Shown piece after piece: positions 62,471 to 64,000 of a stretch of DNA of 64,000 nt (position 1 is its first letter; each line of letters starts with the position of its first letter). A program made the translations under genes and the position numbers. Source of the DNA: Arcobacter sp. F155 (lineage in GTDB: Bacteria > Campylobacterota > Campylobacteria > Campylobacterales > Arcobacteraceae). The stretch is from the NCBI RefSeq assembly GCF_004116455.1, contig NZ_PDJU01000013.1, positions 1-64,000 on the forward strand. The letters are read 5' to 3'. The notes under the pieces are model-generated. The model worked only from the letters and a program-made list of their open reading frames with translations. It did not search any database and had not been told where the DNA came from.

Positions 62471-64000
62471 TTAGTGTAAGAAGTGTCTAACACCTGTAAA
62501 GTATAAAGCCATTCCATGCTCATTTGCAGCTTCAATAACTTCATCATCTCTAACTGAACCACCTGGCTCAATCACACATTTAACACCAGCTTCAGCAGCT
62601 GCGTCAATTGAGTCTCTAAATGGGAAGAATGCCTCAGAAGCAAGTACTGAACCACTTACATCAATTCCCATATCTTCAGCTTTTCTAAGTGCTGCTTTAG
62701 CTGCGTCAACTCTTGAAGTCATACCCATACCAATAGCAACAACAGCAGAATCTTTTACATAAACAACACAGTTAGATTTAGTTCCTGCTGCTACTTTTAC
62801 AGCGATTTCCATATCTTTTTTCTCTTGTTCTGTTGCAGTTCTTTCAGTTTTAAGTTCAGCATTTTTAACTTCATCCTCACCAACTACATCAGAGTCTTGG
62901 TAAACAAATCCACCATCAACAATTTTGAAGTTGAAATCATCATTTGCAAGGTCTAGTTTTGAAGTTCCTTGCTTAAATAATTTAAGTCTTTTCTTCTTGT
63001 TAAACTCTTCAATTGCTTCATCAGTAAAGTCTGCAGCGAATACAACTTCTAAGAAGATTTCATTCATTTTTTTTGCAAGTTCACCATCTACTACACCATT
63101 AACAGCTACAACTCCACCAAATGCAGAAACAGGGTCACATTTTAAAGCTTCTGTGTAAGACTCAAATAATGTATCTTTGATAGCAAAACCACAAGGGTTA
63201 CCATGTTTTACGATACATACAGCATTGTCATCACCAAAGTTTGCAGCAATTTTTGCAGCTCCTGAGATATCACCCATGTTATTGAAAGAGGCTTCACCTT
63301 TTACTGGGATAAATTTTTCAGATAAGTGCTTATCAAACTCATATAATGCACCTTTTTGGTGTGGATTTTCTCCATATCTTGTATCAAATACTTTTTCACC
63401 AACGATGAATTGTTTTTCACCCATACCGTTGTTGAATCTTTTGTTCATATAGTTTGCAATCATTGAATCATATGCAGCTGTGTGCTCATATGCTTTAATC
63501 ATCATATCTCTTCTAAACTCTACCGTATTCGTATCGTTTTTAAGATTATTTAATACAGTATCATAATCAGCAACATCAGTTACAATAATTACTGAATCAA
63601 AGTTCTTAGCAGCAGATCTAACCATCGCAGGTCCACCAATATCAATGTTTTCAATGATTTCTTCAAAGTCATCAGTTTTTTCAATAGTAGCTTTAAAAGG
63701 ATATAGGTTTACACATACTAAATCGATACCTTCTACACCTAACTCTTTTGCTTGGTCAAGGTGAGATTGCTTATCTCTTCTATGTAAAATACCACCATGA
63801 ATATATGGATTTAAAGTTTTTACTCTTCCTTCAAAACACTCAGGGAATTTTGTAACTTCATTTGCTTCTATTACTGCAATTCCTGCTTCTTGAAGTTTTT
63901 TATATGTACCACCAGTTGAGATGATTTCATAACCTAATTCTACAAGTTCTTTTGCAAAATTTTCAACACCACTCTTATCACTTACACTAATTAATGCTCT
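62471..64000 (-). CDS. purH: Bifunctional AICAR transformylase/IMP cyclohydrolase, start cut by window edge
   Basis: Last two steps of IMP synthesis. The frame stays open to the window end, where it reads [20 protein letters not shown], the usual N-terminus after the initiator Met, so only about one codon is missing. The N-terminal IMP cyclohydrolase has [15 protein letters not shown] and [12 protein letters not shown]; the C-terminal transformylase has [11 protein letters not shown] and [15 protein letters not shown]. About 510 residues, normal for the phylum. An internal ATG at 63625 is not the start. Confidence 0.97.
   Translation of the reverse strand, partial: RALISVSDKSGVENFAKELVELGYEIISTGGTYKKLQEAGIAVIEANEVTKFPECFEGRVKTLNPYIHGGILHRRDKQSHLDQAKELGVEGIDLVCVNLYPFKATIEKTDDFEEIIENIDIGGPAMVRSAAKNFDSVIIVTDVADYDTVLNNLKNDTNTVEFRRDMMIKAYEHTAAYDSMIANYMNKRFNNGMGEKQFIVGEKVFDTRYGENPHQKGALYEFDKHLSEKFIPVKGEASFNNMGDISGAAKIAANFGDDNAVCIVKHGNPCGFAIKDTLFESYTEALKCDPVSAFGGVVAVNGVVDGELAKKMNEIFLEVVFAADFTDEAIEEFNKKKRLKLFKQGTSKLDLANDDFNFKIVDGGFVYQDSDVVGEDEVKNAELKTERTATEQEKKDMEIAVKVAAGTKSNCVVYVKDSAVVAIGMGMTSRVDAAKAALRKAEDMGIDVSGSVLASEAFFPFRDSIDAAAEAGVKCVIEPGGSVRDDEVIEAANEHGMALYFTGVRHFLH

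Noticed and set aside
62471-63625. Internal ATG at 63625 as the purH start
   Set aside because: The frame continues with conserved PurH sequence up to the window edge; starting at 63625 would remove most of the cyclohydrolase domain.

Overview
The window looks like a chromosome segment of an Arcobacter-type member of the Campylobacterota (Arcobacteraceae). It is AT-rich. The order fmt-birA-parA-parB-atpF'-atpF-atpH-atpA-atpG-atpD-atpC-tolQ-tolR-tolA-tolB is typical of that phylum, with atpB and atpE absent from the cluster. Histidine kinases carry the H-Q-W-R-Q-P-L phosphoacceptor box common there, and the rpmH-rnpA-yidD-yidC-jag-mnmE block is present. I recognised 69 protein genes, including two that are easily missed (rpmH and rnpA) and one cut by the right edge (purH). 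I saw no tRNA, rRNA, CRISPR array, insertion sequence or prophage.

Layout. 1-323: no gene, but a perfect-consensus promoter with a GC-rich start region fires leftward out of the window, which looks like the leader of an rRNA or other stable-RNA operon. 324-4186: mtnN, fabD, slyD, cpoB-like and pal, all leftward. 4303-11008: a seven-gene leftward operon (DUF523/DUF1722 protein, photolyase, CrtI-like flavoprotein, LytS-type kinase, LytTR regulator, TIGR01777 epimerase, SRPBCC protein) that sits between pal and tolB and so splits the Tol-Pal cluster. 11080-22177: tolB to tolQ, F1 ATP synthase, parAB, birA. 22247-32204: an AEC transporter, fmt-proB-obg, rpmA-rplU, ridA, dnaG, then a rightward lapB-like-rnhA-rnc-aroC operon. 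32304-33602: divergent NifX-like and UPF0251/NifX-like genes with an elaborate control region between them. 33616-42443: htpX, a 5'-nucleotidase, two SixA phosphatases, a BaiN-type flavoprotein, then mnmE-jag-yidC-yidD-rnpA-rpmH. 42531-49510: clpB under a consensus promoter and a CIRCE operator, then a sensor kinase with two tandem periplasmic-binding paralogues. 49584-54720: rnhB, an MTH1187-family gene, two large tandem ankyrin paralogues and a small orphan. 54742-64000: msrBA fusion, FAH-family enzyme, NUDIX hydrolase, a kinase with two solute-binding domains, a divergent yeiH/LysR pair, small genes and purH.

How parts work together. The Tol-Pal genes build the envelope-constriction machine; ClpB, HtpX, YidC and MsrBA serve protein quality control; DnaG, RNase HI, HII and III, RnpA and MnmE serve replication and RNA metabolism. 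The most distinctive accessory parts are the photolyase/flavoprotein cassette with its own two-component system, the NifX-like pair with its promoter and repeats, the tandem ankyrin genes, and the two kinases linked to solute-binding modules.

All calls come from reading the sequence and from family knowledge; no search or folding program was run. Promoter and hairpin calls are pattern matches.
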